Positions 22,956-33,365 of a stretch of 64,000 nt of DNA are shown here, piece after piece. A program made the translations under genes and the position numbers. Location of the stretch: the NCBI RefSeq assembly GCF_964199755.1, contig NC_133899.1:2046001-2110000 (forward strand), written 5' to 3'. How positions within the stretch are numbered: position 1 is the first letter of the stretch; every line of letters begins with the position of its first letter. Origin of the DNA: Larus michahellis. Taxonomy: Eukaryota > Chordata > Aves > Charadriiformes > Laridae. The notes under the pieces were generated by a model that saw only the letters and a program-made list of their open reading frames with translations, had not been told where the DNA came from and searched no databases.

Positions 22956-25900
22956 ATGGCGGAGGAGCGGGCGCTCGCCATGGTCACCTGCACGGCCCCC
23001 GTCAACATCGCCGTCATCAAGTACTGTGAGTACCGGCGCCACGCCGGCCGGCGGCGGCTGCCCCTGCGGCCGGGACCCCCTCTCGGGGCTGGGCAGCCCC
23101 CGGGACGCGACCCCCCGGCGCAGCGGCGGGGCAGGTGGGGCGGAGAGCCCCGGGAGGAGGGCGGGCCGGTGGCGGGGACGGGTTTGCCACCTGCTGGGGG
23201 GGGGGAAAGTGGGCAGAGAAGCTGTGACAGGCCGTGCCGTGCCGTGTTGTGCCATTCCGTGCCGTCCTGTGCCATGCCATGCTGTGCCGTGCCAAGCCAA
23301 CCTATGACAAGCTGTGACATGCCATGCCATGGCATCTCAGGTGATACTGTGCCATGCCGAGCTGTGCCATGCTATGCCAAGTGATATTGTGCCATGCCAA
23401 GCAGTGCCGTGCCATGCTGTGCTGTGCCAAGCCAACCTATGACATGCCATGCCATGGCATCTCAGGTGATACTGTGCCATGCCGAGCTGTGCCATGCCAT
23501 GCCAAGTGATATTGTGCTATGCCAAGTGATATTGTGCCATGCCAAGCAGTGCCGTGCCATGCCGTGCTGTGCCAAGCCAACCTATGACAAGCTGTGCTGA
23601 GCCATGCCATGCCAAGGGGTGCCGTGCCGTGCCATGCCGTGCCATCTCTTGCAGGGGGCAAGCGGGACAATGACCTGATCCTGCCCATCAACTCCTCCCT
23701 GAGCGTGACGCTGCACCAGGACCAGGTTGGTGTGGGGGTCGGGGTCAGGATCGGGCCCCTCTGCCCCCGACCTGTGCACAGGGGGATGCTGAGCCCCCCC
23801 ACTCCCCGCATTCCCCCCCCTCTCTTCCCTGCAGCTGAAGACCACCACCACGGCCGCCGCCAGCCGGGACTTCGCAGAGGACCGTCTGTGGCTGAACGGG
23901 GAGGAGGCCGACGTGGGGCACCCCCGGCTGCAGGCCTGCCTGCGGGAGGGTGAGTGTCCCCCACGCTCTGGGGCCGGGCGGGGTGTTCCCCGTACCGACC
24001 CCCCCTGCATGGCTCCCGTCCCCTCGCAGTGAGGCGCCTGGCCCGCAAGCGCCGGGGTGGCAGCGCCGAGGATGTGGCCCCGCTCAACCTCTCCTACAAA
24101 ATCCACATCGCCACCGAGAACAACTTCCCCACCGCCGCCGGCTTGGCGTCCTCCGCTGCCGGCTACGCCTGCCTGGGTGGGTGAGCGGGGACAGGGCGGG
24201 TGGCAGAGGCGGGGGGTGGTGGTGGTGGGGGGGTGGTGTCCTCCCCTGACCCCGTCCCGTCCCCGCAGTGTCGGCGCTGGCGCGGCTGTACGGCGTGGAG
24301 GGCGAGCTGTCGGAGGTGGCCCGGCGCGGCTCGGGCAGCGCCTGCCGCAGCATGTTGGGGGGCTTCGTGCAGTGGCAGCGGGGCGAGCGGCCGGACGGCA
24401 GGGACAGCCTCGCCCAACAAGTGGCCCCCGAGACACACTGGCCGGAGCTCAGGGTCCTCGTCCTGGTGGTGAGGGACTGGGGCAGAGGGGGGGGTTATGG
24501 CTGTACCCACCACCCCCCAGCTGGGTGGGATTTGGGTGCACCCCAGCCCCGTGTGGGTGCAGACCCCGCGGCTCAGGGGGTGCCCCTCACTGGGGCTGGG
24601 TGTTCGGGGGGGGGTCATGTCCCACCACCTGTGCCCCCCCCCCAGGTCAGCGGGGAGAAGAAGCAGGTGGGCAGCACGGCGGGGATGCAGACGAGTGTGG
24701 ACACCAGCCCCTTGCTGAAGGTACGGGGCAATGGGCCACATCCTGCCCCAGGCAGCTGCCTGCCCCCTGCCTGCAGGCAGGGTGTGGGGTCCCGTTTCCC
24801 TTGAGGGGGGACATTTCTCCATGCTGGGGGGCACGGAGGGAGGGCAGGCAGGGGGCCTGCACCCGCGATGCCACCCAAGCGAAGCCCAAAGGGTCGCGGT
24901 GCCGTGGGTGTCCCCAAACCGGAGTGACCGTGACCCTCCTGTCGCGGCAGCACCGGGCGGAGGCGGTGGTGCCGGAACGCCTGGCCCTGATGATGCGGCA
25001 CATCCGTGAGCGGGACTTCGAGGGCTTCGGGCAGCTCACCATGAAGGACAGCAACCAGTTCCATGCCACCTGCCTCGACACCTTCCCCCCCATCTTCTAC
25101 CTCAATGACTTTTCGCGGCAAATCATCGCCCTGGCACACCGCTTCAATGCCCACCACGGACGCACCAAGGTACCAGCTGGCCACACCGGCCCCGCGGGGC
25201 TCTTGGGCTGCGGTGCCGTGGTCCCTCACCAGGTCCCCGTGTCCCCCCCGCAATCCCGCCGCAGGTAGCCTACACCTTCGACGCCGGCCCCAACGCCGTC
25301 ATCTTCACGCTGGCCGACACCGTGGCCGAGTTTGTGGAGGTGGTGAGACGCAGCTTCCCCCCCGCCACCAACGGCGACCAGTAAGGGCTATCTCGTCTCT
25401 TACTTGGGCTGGGGGGAGAGGGATGGCAGGGGGGCGTGGGGCTGAGTGCTCGGCCGTGCCGCAGGTTCGTGAGGGGGTTGCCCGTCGACTCGGCCTCGCT
25501 GCCGGAGGAGCTGCTCACAGCCGTGGTGACGGAGCCAGTGCCGGGGGCTGTCCGGTACATCCTGCACACCAAGGTAGGGGGCTGGGGGGGGGCTTTGGGG
25601 GCGGGCGTGGGGCAGGGGGACCCATCTGCCTGGTCTCTGCGGTGAGGCTCTGTCCCCGTCCCCAGGGACCTCCGTGGGACCCCATCCCCAGGGAGGTGTG
25701 TGAGACCCCATCCCTGTCTCCATCCCCAGGGACCTGTGCAGGCCCCCATCCCCAGGAGGGTGTGTGGGGCCCCATCCCCAAAGGACCTGTGCGGGACCCC
25801 ATCCCCAGGGTGGTGTGTGGACCCCCATCCCATGCCCCATCCCCAGGGCTGTGCAGAACCCCATCCCTACGCATGTTCTTGCTGGTGTGATCCATGGGGT

Positions 25901-26105
25901 GGGCTTTTGGGCTCTGTGGAGCCCAGGAGCTGCCCCACAGCCCCCCAGGAGGGGTTCCCTGCAGGCAGTGGGGCTCCCTGGTGCAAAGGATCTGGCCCCC
26001 CGTAACCCATCTCCTGCCCCGCAGCCCGGCCCTGGTCCCCAGCTCCTGGATGACCCCAGCCAGCATCTCCTGGGAGCAGACGGGCTGCCCCGACGCTGCA
26101 CCTGA
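22956..26105 (+). CDS. MVD: MVD, diphosphomevalonate decarboxylase, complete
   Basis: Converts mevalonate 5-diphosphate and ATP to isopentenyl diphosphate, CO2, ADP and phosphate in the mevalonate pathway for sterols and isoprenoids. Exons: 22956-23025, 23655-23725, 23835-23949, 24030-24176, 24269-24468, 24646-24720, 24951-25169, 25265-25380, 25465-25573, 26025-26105. They sum to 1,203 bases, or 400 aa, equal to the human length. GHMP-kinase fold signatures run in order: [30 protein letters not shown], the ATP loop [46 protein letters not shown], and [12 protein letters not shown] with the catalytic Asp. It ends [10 protein letters not shown], which is not a peroxisome-type tripeptide. A second in-frame Met lies nine codons in; the first fits the family start (MASEKP-like). 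Confidence 0.97.
23215..23650. repeat. GTGCCAT pentamer-based higher-order repeat in MVD intron 1
   Basis: The intron is built from GTGCC/ATGCC words arranged in a longer unit. The landmark GCCAAGCCAACCTATGACA recurs at 23291, 23426 and 23571, giving units of about 135-145 bp with internal short-period structure. The array runs to within a few bases of the exon 2 acceptor at 23654. Confidence 0.9.
25655..25875. repeat. GGGACCCCATCCCCAG minisatellite in the last MVD intron
   Basis: Short degenerate units of GGACCYCATCCCCAGGG repeat across the middle of the intron before the last MVD exon. Many units resemble 3' splice sites (CCCCAG), but the coding continuation fits only the acceptor at 26024. 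Confidence 0.75.
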
Positions 26106-26400
26106 GCCTCGGTGACACCGCCGGGGACAGCCACGATGTGTTGGGGGGGGCTCTGCTGGTGCCACCCGGGGGTGGCCTGGTGCGAAGCCGTCCCCAGCCC
26201 CGGGGTGGGATGTGACCCCTGGGGCTGGTTTTTACTGTTTTGTAAGGAAATAGAGGTTTTCCAGCTGCAGCGCTGGTTTGGGGTGTATGGACTCCATGGG
26301 AGGTGTTGCGGGGGGGGGGTTGGCATCGCCGGACAAAGGTGTGGGGCAGGAGACGGGGCTGGTTTCTCCTAACGGCTGTGCCTGGGCCTGCTGGGACGGA
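26106..26400 (+). other. MVD: MVD 3' UTR and downstream stretch
   Basis: Follows the MVD TGA. No canonical AATAAA or ATTAAA is visible. An AT-rich patch, TTTTTACTGTTTTGTAAGGAAATAG (26229-26253), is the likeliest 3'-end region, but the cleavage site cannot be fixed from sequence. Confidence 0.4.
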
Positions 26401-26790
26401 TCCTGTCCCCCCCAAATGTCCCCTGTCCTCCTGTGTCCCCTGGGGCTGATCCTTTCTGCTTGCACAGCCCCCGGTCACCCCATGTGGCCCCTATCCCTTG
26501 CACATCCCTTGTCCCCACCATGTCACTTGCAGGACTCATCCCGTCCCCTGTCCCTTAAATGCTCCGGCTGGGGCTGATCCTGTCCCCCTGCAACACCCTT
26601 GTCACCCCGCGTGGCCCCGTGTCCCTTGCGGGGCTGATCCAGCCCCCCTGCACCAGACTGATCCTGTTCCCCCCACACCATCCTCGTCACCCCACCATGT
26701 CCCCTGTCCCCTCGTGTCCCTTGCGGGGCTGGTCCTGTCCCCGCACGGCCCCTGTGTCCCGCACCGGCGCTGTGTCCCCTTGCGGGGGGC
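26395..26790. repeat. Degenerate tandem repeat between MVD and CYBA
   Basis: Repeated blocks containing CCTTGCGGGGCTGATCCTGTCCCC (landmark GGGGCTGATCC or GGGGCTGGTCC near 26442, 26568, 26631 and 26725), with irregular spacing of about 60-130 bp. No coding pattern. Confidence 0.65.
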
Positions 26791-26804
26791 TGAAGCGGGT
26801 CCCC

Positions 26805-26974
26805 ATGGGGGGCGTGGCCTGTGGGATGGGGGCGTGGCCTACAGGGAAGGGGGGCGTGGTCTACACGGAGGGGGCGGTGCCTATGACGAAGAGGGCGTGG
26901 CCAGGCCCCCGTTACATCGTCGCGCCGCGTCCGCTTTCCGGGTCGGGACGAGCCGAACCGGGCCGGGACGAGCC
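26805..26974 (+). promoter_or_regulatory. CYBA: CYBA promoter with four GGGCGTGG boxes
   Basis: Exact GGGCGTGG, a KLF/Sp-type GT box, occurs at 26810-26817, 26830-26837, 26852-26859 and 26893-26900. It is followed by CGTCGCGCCGCG and a CTTTCCGG ETS-like site close to the CYBA ATG at 26975. No TATA box. Use by KLF/Sp factors is inference. Confidence 0.6.
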
Positions 26975-29008
26975 ATGGGGCAGATCGAGTGGGCCATGTG
27001 GGCTAACGAGCAGGCGCTGGCCGCCGGGCTCAGTGAGTGCGGGGACACAGGGTCCGGGCCGGGGGGGGGAAGGAGGGGGTTGCAGGGTCCCGGGGGGGTG
27101 CAGGGGCTGGGGGGGGGGGTGATGGGGACCTGGGTGCTGCAGAGGGTCCCGGGCGCCCCAGCCCTGCTCAGAGACAGCCCCCCCCCCCCCCAGTGTCCCC
27201 CTGGGGACGTGGGTGTCCCCGCACCGGCCCGGTGCAGCTGGCGGCTGGAGGAAGTGAGCCCCGCTGGGCCGGCTCCCGGGGGGGGGGTTCGGGGGGATGG
27301 AGGGGGGCGGTGAGCCCCGGGGGGGCCATAGAGGCACGGTCCCGCTCGATGCGGGTGACAGCCCCGGGGGGGGGGGGCGGGGGGTGCCAGGCCGCGCCGT
27401 CCCGGGGGCGCTGGGGGCTTCCGGGATGGTGCAAACGGGAGGCGCCGGGGACGACCGGGAAGTCCCGTCCCCGCTGGGGATGCGCAGGGTTAGAGCCTCC
27501 TCTTCCTCCTCTTCTCTTCCTCCTCTCCTCAAGTTTTCTGCCCGCGCAGGGCAGCCAGAGGGGAGCAAAGTTCGTGGGTGGAGGTGGCATGTGGCCACGG
27601 GGCCAAAAAACCTCCCCCCGCCCCGAGCCCCCCATCCTGGAGCCCCCCAGTTCCCTTCCCTGAATCCAGAGGGTCCCACACACAGCATCTCCTCGGCATC
27701 CCCCATGTCGGGGTCGTAATCCGGCTCTGGGGGGGTGTGGTGGTGGTATCCCAGGTTTGGCGTTTGTAGCCCGGGTTTGGGGGGCTGTGTCCTGGCTCGG
27801 GGGGGGGGGGCCATGTCCCCAGGCAGGGACCCCACCAGCCCCGCTCTGTCCCCGCAGTCATGCTGACGGGCGGGATCGTGGCCGTGGCGGGGCAGTTCAA
27901 GGGCTGGTACTTCGCGGCGTACGCCATGTATCCTTGCGGAGAGGATGCCCGGGTCTGGTCTGCGGGGAAAACCCTCCATTCGGGTGGGAGGCATGGACTT
28001 GGGGGGGGAGACATCATCCTCCTCCCCACTCTGGGCCCAAAGCTCTCCTTCCCTGCCCCAAACAGCCTTTGTTTTTCGGGTGAGGGTCGTGCCTATGGAC
28101 TAATCTTGGCCCTGAGCATCCCTTTCCTTGACTGCCCCCCCCCCCGCAGCGTGGCAGGCGTCTTGGTCTGCCTGCTCGAGTACCCCAGGAGCAAGCGACA
28201 AAAGGGCTCCACCATGGAGAGGTGGTAAGTGATGTGTGTGTGTGTGTGTGTGTGTGTCCCCTCAGCCCTGGCACTGGGGGTCCTGGTACTCAGCCCCCCT
28301 CACAGACACACAAGGACACGGCACTGGGGTCTGGAGCAGTGGGGTGGAAGCGGGGCTGGATCCCATGTGTGGGTTCCCCATGCAGGGAGAGCATGGGGAT
28401 GGGGGTCCTCAGGGCTGGGTGCCCCCCCTTTGGGGGATGCAACCCCTCTGACCTCCCCCCGGTGTTGCTCTGCAGCGGCCAGAAGTACCTGACGGCGGTG
28501 GTGAAGGTGTTCGGGCCCCTCACAAGGAATTATTACATCCGAGCCATCCTGCACGCCGCGTAAGTGGGGTACGGGGTCGGGGCAGGGGTGCAGCCCCCAC
28601 CCCCCCACCCCCAGCCCCTGCTGAACCCCCAATCTCTTGCACAGCCTGGCTGTCCCCGCCGGTTTCCTCCTCTCCACCATCCTGGGCACCGTCTGCCTGG
28701 GCATCGCGAGTGGCATCTACCTGCTGGTGAGCGCAGGGTGGCTTTGGGAGGGTTTCTGGGGGGGCTGGGGGCCCTGCTGGAGGAGGAACCCCCCCCAAAC
28801 ACTGACGGCCCCCGTGTCTTTGCAGGCGGCGGTGCGTGGGGAGGAGTGGAGACCCATCGAGCAGAAGCCCCGGGAGCGGCCGCACATGGGGGACACCATC
28901 AAGCAGCCGCCCAGCAACCCCCCGCCCCGGCCCCCCGCCGATGCCCGCAAGAAGCAGCCGGCGGAGGTGGGGGGGCAGGTGAACCCCATCCCCGTCGAGG
29001 CTGAGTGA
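26975..29008 (+). CDS. CYBA: CYBA, p22phox, cytochrome b-245 alpha chain, complete
   Basis: Membrane subunit that stabilises NOX catalytic chains and docks the p47phox organiser in the superoxide-generating NADPH oxidase. Exons: 26975-27032, 27858-27927, 28150-28224, 28476-28559, 28645-28726, 28826-29008. They sum to 552 bases, or 183 aa (human 195). The start [16 protein letters not shown] is almost identical to mammals. Hydrophobic helices follow, then [15 protein letters not shown] (keeping the His at the heme-proposed position 94) and [13 protein letters not shown]. The tail has [16 protein letters not shown], the SH3-binding Pro-rich motif with the preceding phosphorylatable Thr. The end VNPIPVEAE is shorter than the human tail. 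The codon split between exons 3 and 4 reads TG|C, giving Cys at residue 68 where I recall Trp in human. Confidence 0.97.
28233..28257. repeat. (TG)n microsatellite in CYBA intron 3
   Basis: Twelve or so uninterrupted TG units lying only eight bases after the exon 3 boundary, so it starts almost at the donor site. Confidence 0.9.
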
Positions 29009-29605
29009 CGGCGGGGGGGAGCCCTCCTGCCGCTGCCGCACCGCTTGTGCTCCTGCTTCCCAGCTGCACCCCAGCTCCTCAGGGGGAAAGCGGGGTGCCT
29101 GGCTCCAGGGGCTCCCCAAATCCCCAAGGATGCTCAGCTCCTCAGGGGTGTCCCCCAGCCCCTGGGGATCCCCATATCCCCGGGGATGCTCAGCTCCTTG
29201 AGGGGTCATCAGCTCCCAGAGGCTCTATAGCTCCTCTTGGATTCCCAAGGATGCTCAGCTCCCCGGGGGGGGGTGTCCCCAGCTCCTGGAGATCCCCAAA
29301 TCCCTGAAGACTCCCAGCTCCCTGAGGGATCACAACTCCTGGGGATCCCTAATTTTCTGGGGGCGCTCAGCTGCCTGGGGAGGTCCCCAGCCCTCCAAGC
29401 AGTCCCTAATTCCTTAGGGGATCCCCCGGTCCCTGGGGACCCCCCAGCTTTCCAGGGAATCCCCAGCTCCCTGAGGAGTTCCTGGGCCCCACATCACCAC
29501 GGAGTTGGGGGGGGGGGTCAGGCAGCTGTGCTCCCTGCACCGGCGCTCGCTGGTTTTTGTCACTTCTGCGGTTGCTGTTGCAATAAAAAGTGGGAAAAGT
29601 GCCGG
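29009..29605 (+). other. CYBA: CYBA 3' UTR with tandem-repeat body and poly(A) signal
   Basis: From about 29085 to 29480 the UTR consists of degenerate units of 40-50 bp around CCCAGCTCCTGGGGATCCCCAAATCCCC. A canonical AATAAA at 29582-29587, followed by a GT-rich segment, marks the likely end near 29605. Confidence 0.75.
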
Positions 29606-30619
29606 CTCCCCCTGGTTCCTGTTCCCCTGGCGGGGCTGCTGGGGCTGGGTTGGGTGGGATTTTAAGGACAAACAACCCGATTATGGGCAAACGCCGTGGA
29701 GCAGCTGAAGCTGGGGTGGGGGCAGGCGGAGTGTGGCCACTGCAGGGCCACGTCCCTCCTGCTGTGGAGGGGACCAGGAGATGTCCTCAGGGGACATGTG
29801 GCAGTGGGGGGGGCAGGCCCACGCTGTTGTCCCCTCCGGAAATCCTCTGTGGGCCCAATGGTGGAGTGAAGCTGGGGGGTGGCATGTGGTCCCCAGGGTG
29901 GACCTGCACCGCAGCTGCCCCGTGTGTCCCAGGTGAACCCCCCCCAAAGCTGGTGTCACCCCTGGCAGGGTGGGGTGGGGGTGGGGACCCCAATGACGCA
30001 TTTCCCTTCCCATTCGTGGGTGCGGGAGAGTATCTGGATGCCTGGGTGTGACATATGGGGACAAGGGACAACACCATGTGCTTGTGCGGTGGGGACAAAT
30101 CCTTGTCCCCCTTGGGCATCAGCAGCTGCCCTGGCCCCTCAGCTCTGCCCCCCCCGCCCCCCGGCATGAACCCTGGTCTGTGGAGGGGTGCGGCCATCCC
30201 AGGGCACCCATGGGTGCCGCCGAGGCACATGGGGTGGCCCCAGCAGGTGGCGCTGGGCCCATGGGACGTGGGTGCCAGGGTTGGGGGGGGGGGAGGCAGA
30301 GCCGTGGGAAAGGTGTGGGTGGAGGGGTGCTGTGGGTGCTGGGGCTGGTTCCCCCCCTGGGGCTGGGGGTGTGGGGCACATCCCTCCCCCCCCCCTCCTT
30401 GCCCTGCCACCCTCCGCATTGCCTCCCAGTTCGTCCTGCCCTGCAGCACTGGGTGTACTGGTGCTTTGCCCACCGCGCCGGGGCTGAGAGATGCCCCACG
30501 GCTGAGCATCACCCCATCGACGTGCCTCCACCCCCCACGGCATCGCCCCCTGTGCCAGCATCCCCAACGCCCCGGCTGGGAACAGAGCAAGGACCATGTC
30601 TGGGGGTGGGTGGGTGGGT
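29606..30619. other. CYBA-IL17C intergenic stretch, nothing recognised
   Basis: GC-rich sequence between two 3' ends, with long false open frames on both strands. It contains a (TGGG)n tract at about 30605-30628. No conserved protein, RNA gene or transposon was recognised. Confidence 0.5.
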
Positions 30620-31038
30620 GGGTGGGGGGTGTCGGACTTTATTTGCAGGCTGCACGTTGCCAGCATTAAATAGCACATATAGAGGAGACAATAAATAGCT
30701 CTGCGGGGGGCGGGGGGGGGGGAATAAATAACCAGCGAGCCCCCGGGTAGCGCTCGCAGGGCCTTGGGCACCATGGGGGTGATGCTGGACGTGGAGTCAC
30801 AGCCTTCGCAGGGAGGGTCAGCAATAAATAAGGGTTAAAAAAAGTCCCCCTGCAGCAAGGCTCATAAATAAATCATAAATAACAAGGTGAAGGTTTTGGG
30901 GGCTGGAGGGAGACACCCGGCTGCGGGGAAGGAAGGGGGGAGCCAGGTGGGTGCTCTAAAACAAGCACGGGGTGGGGGGAGGTGGATGCAGTGACATGGT
31001 CACGCTACGGGGCTCCACAGGAGCTTGGGGAGGGGGGC
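30620..31038 (-). other. IL17C: IL17C 3' UTR with AU-rich elements and poly(A) signal
   Basis: On the minus strand, ATTTA motifs occur repeatedly between 30665 and 30890, including overlapping TTATTTATGATTTATTTATG near 30865-30885 and TTATTTATT near 30825, 30725 and 30690. A canonical AATAAA lies at 30638-30643. This is the classic arrangement of an unstable cytokine message. Confidence 0.8.
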
Positions 31039-32549
31039 TCAGCGCCCGGTGCGGGGCAGGACGCAGGTGCAGCCCACCGGCACCCTGATGTAGTCCACCT
31101 CGAAGGTGACGAGGCCAGGGCTGGCGGGACGTGGGCAGGGCTTGCGCCGCAGGACCATCATGGTCTGGTGGATGGCCACCGAGTTGAGCGATGTCGTCTC
31201 CCGCCCGGTCTTGACATCCACGCAGCCGCTGCACAGGCACTCGGCAAAGGCCAGCTTGCGCGGGTAGCGGTTCTCATCCTCATCGATGCTGTGGATGGTG
31301 GTGGCGGGGGGGACACACACCGTCAGCGAGCCCCTTCCCCTGTGCCCCCCAAGTCGCCCCGTGCTGGTATCAACCCCTCTGGGCAGGCAACGGGGATGCC
31401 CGCGCAAGAAGAGGCAGGTGAGGGATGCTGGGGGAAACTGAGGCACAGCGTGGGGTGGGGTGGTCCCGGGTTGGGGGGAGGACGGACACTCACCGGTAGC
31501 GCCATGGGGAGATGGAGCGCTCGTTGGGTTCGCTGTGGAGGCCAGCGCGGAGCTGCAGCGCAGGGCAAGCACGCTCGCGGTGGCGTCGGCTTCGGCGATG
31601 GCCGGCGTTGGCCTCCTGCAAACGCTCCAACGGCGGCACCAGCTGCACCGGCACGTAGTGGTCCCAGCGCAGGCTGCGGCCCAGGAGGTGCACGGGGGCC
31701 TCGCCGTCCCGCAGCTCGCCCGCGCTGTAGCAGTGGACGTGGGGATGGTGCGGGGGGCTGCCGGGGCGGCGCAGGCTGCGGCACAGCGCCAGGGTGCCCA
31801 GCAGCGCCAGGGCACCGAGCCAGCCCTGCGGGAGAGCCCGGGTCAGAGGTGGAGGGGGGGGGGACACCCACCCAGCGCCCTCCTGGGGGACACAGCCCAG
31901 CAGGGACCCACCGCCCCCCCCCCCACCAAGGGTCACGTAGGGGTGAGCTCGCAGCCGTTCCCCCCCCCCCCGCCAACCCCTGGGGGGCTTTGACATGCAC
32001 CAGCACGTGTGTGCCCGCACCCTCACCCAAAAAACCCCCAGGAGCGTGCAGCCATGTGCAGGGTGCTCACGCAGGCGCCGGCACCCGGAGCACTCGCACA
32101 CGTGTGTGCACACACGCACAGGGTACCAGCACGCCCGTGTCCACACACCCACCCCCCTCAAGACGCAGCGTGTGTATGTACATGTGTGCGTGCGCAGCGC
32201 CAGCACGCACGCACACACACACACACACACATATAGAGACATAGACACACACACACACACACACAGAGCTATACAGCTGCAGAGCGCACCGGTACATACA
32301 CACACACAGCACACCTGTGTGTACACACACACACAGAGTGCCAGCACACGTGTAGCTATGCACAAACACACGCACACCCCCCCCAGTATCAGCACAGGCA
32401 CCCCCTGAGCACCAGCACGGTGCACACACACGTAAAAATACCAGCACATGTGTGTGACAGGTACGCAGATGTACAAGCACATACACACACACACACACAC
32501 GCGCCACACACTGCCCTTCCATGCACACACACAAATCTGTGTGTACACA

Positions 32550-32588
<39 letters not shown>

Positions 32589-32674
32589 ACAGAGACACGG
32601 GACCCACCTGCGTGCACCTACGCACCCACACAGCGGTACCAGCACATCCACGCACACGGATGTATGCGTGTGTG

Positions 32675-32713
<39 letters not shown>

Positions 32714-33168
32714 TACCAGCACACACATCTGTGCCTGGACTGCGCTTCCACGCGCCCACGGACGCACACCCCAGCCAGAAACACCCACACACACATCACC
32801 GGCGCGTGCGTGTGTGTGTGTACAGCCGTGCACGTGTGCACACACGACACCGGCCAGCCCTTACACGCGTAGAGCACTACGGTCCCGTTCCCTGCGTCGT
32901 TCCCCACCCCCCCCCCGGCGCCCTCCCAACCGGCACACGGGTGGAAAACCAGCAGCAAGCCCCTACCCGCAGGCTGTACGGGCACCCACATCACCCGCAC
33001 CCGTGCTGCTACGCGCGCGCACACACACACCCACACACACACCCTCCGCCACGCACATCGCATGCAACCCCTATGTACATACGTGCACACAAACACCCCC
33101 ACCCCGGCTCTCGCCCCATCCCGGCTCCCACCCCGCAATTCCACCCCTTCCCATTCCCCATTTACCAT
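31039..33168 (-). CDS. IL17C: IL17C, interleukin-17C, complete
   Basis: Secreted cystine-knot cytokine, made mainly by epithelia in mammals and acting on IL17RA/IL17RE. Exons in transcript order: 33168-33166 (coding part of exon 1, the ATG only), 31825-31494, 31288-31039; 585 bases, 194 aa (human 197). Exon 2 opens with GWLGALALLGTLALC, giving a plausible signal peptide once joined to the ATG. It then has VHCYSAGEL and ends at the family hallmark ERSISPWRYR, split by the intron exactly as phase requires. Exon 3 reads IDEDENRYPRKLAFAECLC, SGCVDVKTGRETTSLNSV, VLRRKPC and ends IRVPVGCTCVLPRTGR. The four knot cysteines and the two additional pairs are in the expected places. The start codon is the least certain element: it is inferred from ATG followed by GTAAAT, correct phase and a TATA box upstream. 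Confidence 0.9.
32095..33060. repeat. Nearly 1 kb of CA-rich simple repeats in IL17C intron 1
   Basis: Repeated CA tracts with short interruptions (GC, TG, ACCAGCACA). The longest uninterrupted runs are at 32212-32231, 32245-32264, 32483-32500, 32553-32584 and 32678-32712. Spacers such as ACCAGCACACGTGTGT recur, pointing to a minisatellite that contains microsatellite tracts. All open frames here are artefacts of the repeat. Confidence 0.95.
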
Positions 33169-33365
33169 CAGGTCGAAGGTGCGGGGAGCACGGCCAAAAT
33201 TTTGGGGGGGGAGGGGGTGTTTTGGGGAAGGGGGGGGGGGGAGGGAGAAACACCCTTAGGAACTGCTGCCCCGGGGATGCGGGCGGCCGAGTGGCAACGC
33301 CGCTGCCGCCGCCGCCTTTATATAGGGCTCGGGCAGGTGATGTACACACACCTGGAAACTCCAGC
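33166..33365 (-). promoter_or_regulatory. IL17C: IL17C promoter with TATA box and a kappaB-like motif
   Basis: On the minus strand TATATAAA lies at 33317-33324, placing a start site near 33290 and a 5' UTR of about 120 bases before the ATG. About 35 bp upstream of the TATA box is TGGAGTTTCC (33354-33363), one base off a kappaB consensus. NF-kappaB control is known for mammalian IL17C; here it is inference from that motif. Confidence 0.6.

Noticed and set aside
21927-23330. 467-codon minus-strand open frame over the MVD promoter
   Set aside because: Low-complexity Pro/Ser/Ala sequence produced by the ACTGGGAGC minisatellite and the GTGCC array.
30982-32244. 420-codon plus-strand open frame opposite IL17C
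   Set aside because: Shadow of the IL17C exons and CA repeats; the minus strand has the clear IL-17 fold signature.
31995-32870. Cys/Val- and His/Thr-rich open frames suggesting a metal-binding protein
   Set aside because: Direct translation of CA/TG simple repeats.
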